From an uncultured Eubacteriales bacterium (lineage in GTDB: Bacteria > Bacillota_A > Clostridia > Christensenellales > Aristaeellaceae), in the NCBI GenBank assembly GCA_900313545.1, contig OMRS01000036.1, positions 1-5,438 of the forward strand: a DNA stretch of 5,438 nt, given 5' to 3'. A program made the translations under genes and the position numbers. The notes beneath the pieces are model-generated. The model had not been told where the DNA came from and did not search any database. It saw only the letters and a program-made list of their open reading frames with translations. Within the stretch, counting starts at the first letter, position 1. Every line of letters starts with the position of its first letter. Below are positions 4,986-5,438 of this stretch, piece after piece.

Positions 4986-5438
<453 letters not shown>

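Overview
The window looks like a chromosomal segment of a moderately GC-rich Clostridia-type Firmicute. Supporting points are the acetylase-type DapH, an L7Ae-like RplGB directly before rpsL, strong AGGAGG ribosome-binding sites and a sigma-A promoter with an extended -10. I cannot name a genus. All genes lie on the + strand, and the large minus-strand reading frames are shadows.

Region 1 (1-3025) is a tight amino-acid gene cluster. It starts with the end of a tandem-GNAT acetyltransferase, whose stop codon overlaps the Shine-Dalgarno of dapA. Then come dapA, dapB (ATGA overlap with dapA) and dapH (Shine-Dalgarno overlapping the dapB stop). DapA, DapB and DapH take aspartate semialdehyde plus pyruvate to N-acetyl-2-amino-6-oxopimelate, the early part of the acetylase route to meso-diaminopimelate and lysine. 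A hairpin follows dapH.

Region 2 (3026-3488) holds a probable 40-residue acidic protein, about 160 bases of non-coding DNA with weak hairpins, and a near-consensus promoter (3394-3422).

Region 3 (3489-5438) is the str operon: rplGB (K-turn RNA-binding L7Ae-like protein), rpsL (S12), rpsG (S7) and the first 151 codons of fusA (EF-G). The promoter reads into it. In many Firmicutes rplGB-rpsL follows rpoBC; here it follows the dap cluster, so the operon appears to have its own promoter.

The most unusual part is the 252-base gap between rpsL and rpsG (4203-4454). It can fold into a branched structure with two long-range 9-bp helices and several hairpins, ending just before the rpsG ribosome-binding site. 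It also contains a CCTCC element that can pair either with a nearby decoy copy of the rpsG Shine-Dalgarno region or with the real one. This is the position where E. coli S7 represses its own operon, so I infer a cis-regulatory RNA for S7/EF-G synthesis, of a form I do not recognise. S12 also carries Arg at position 88, where most bacteria have Lys and where Lys-to-Arg changes give streptomycin resistance.
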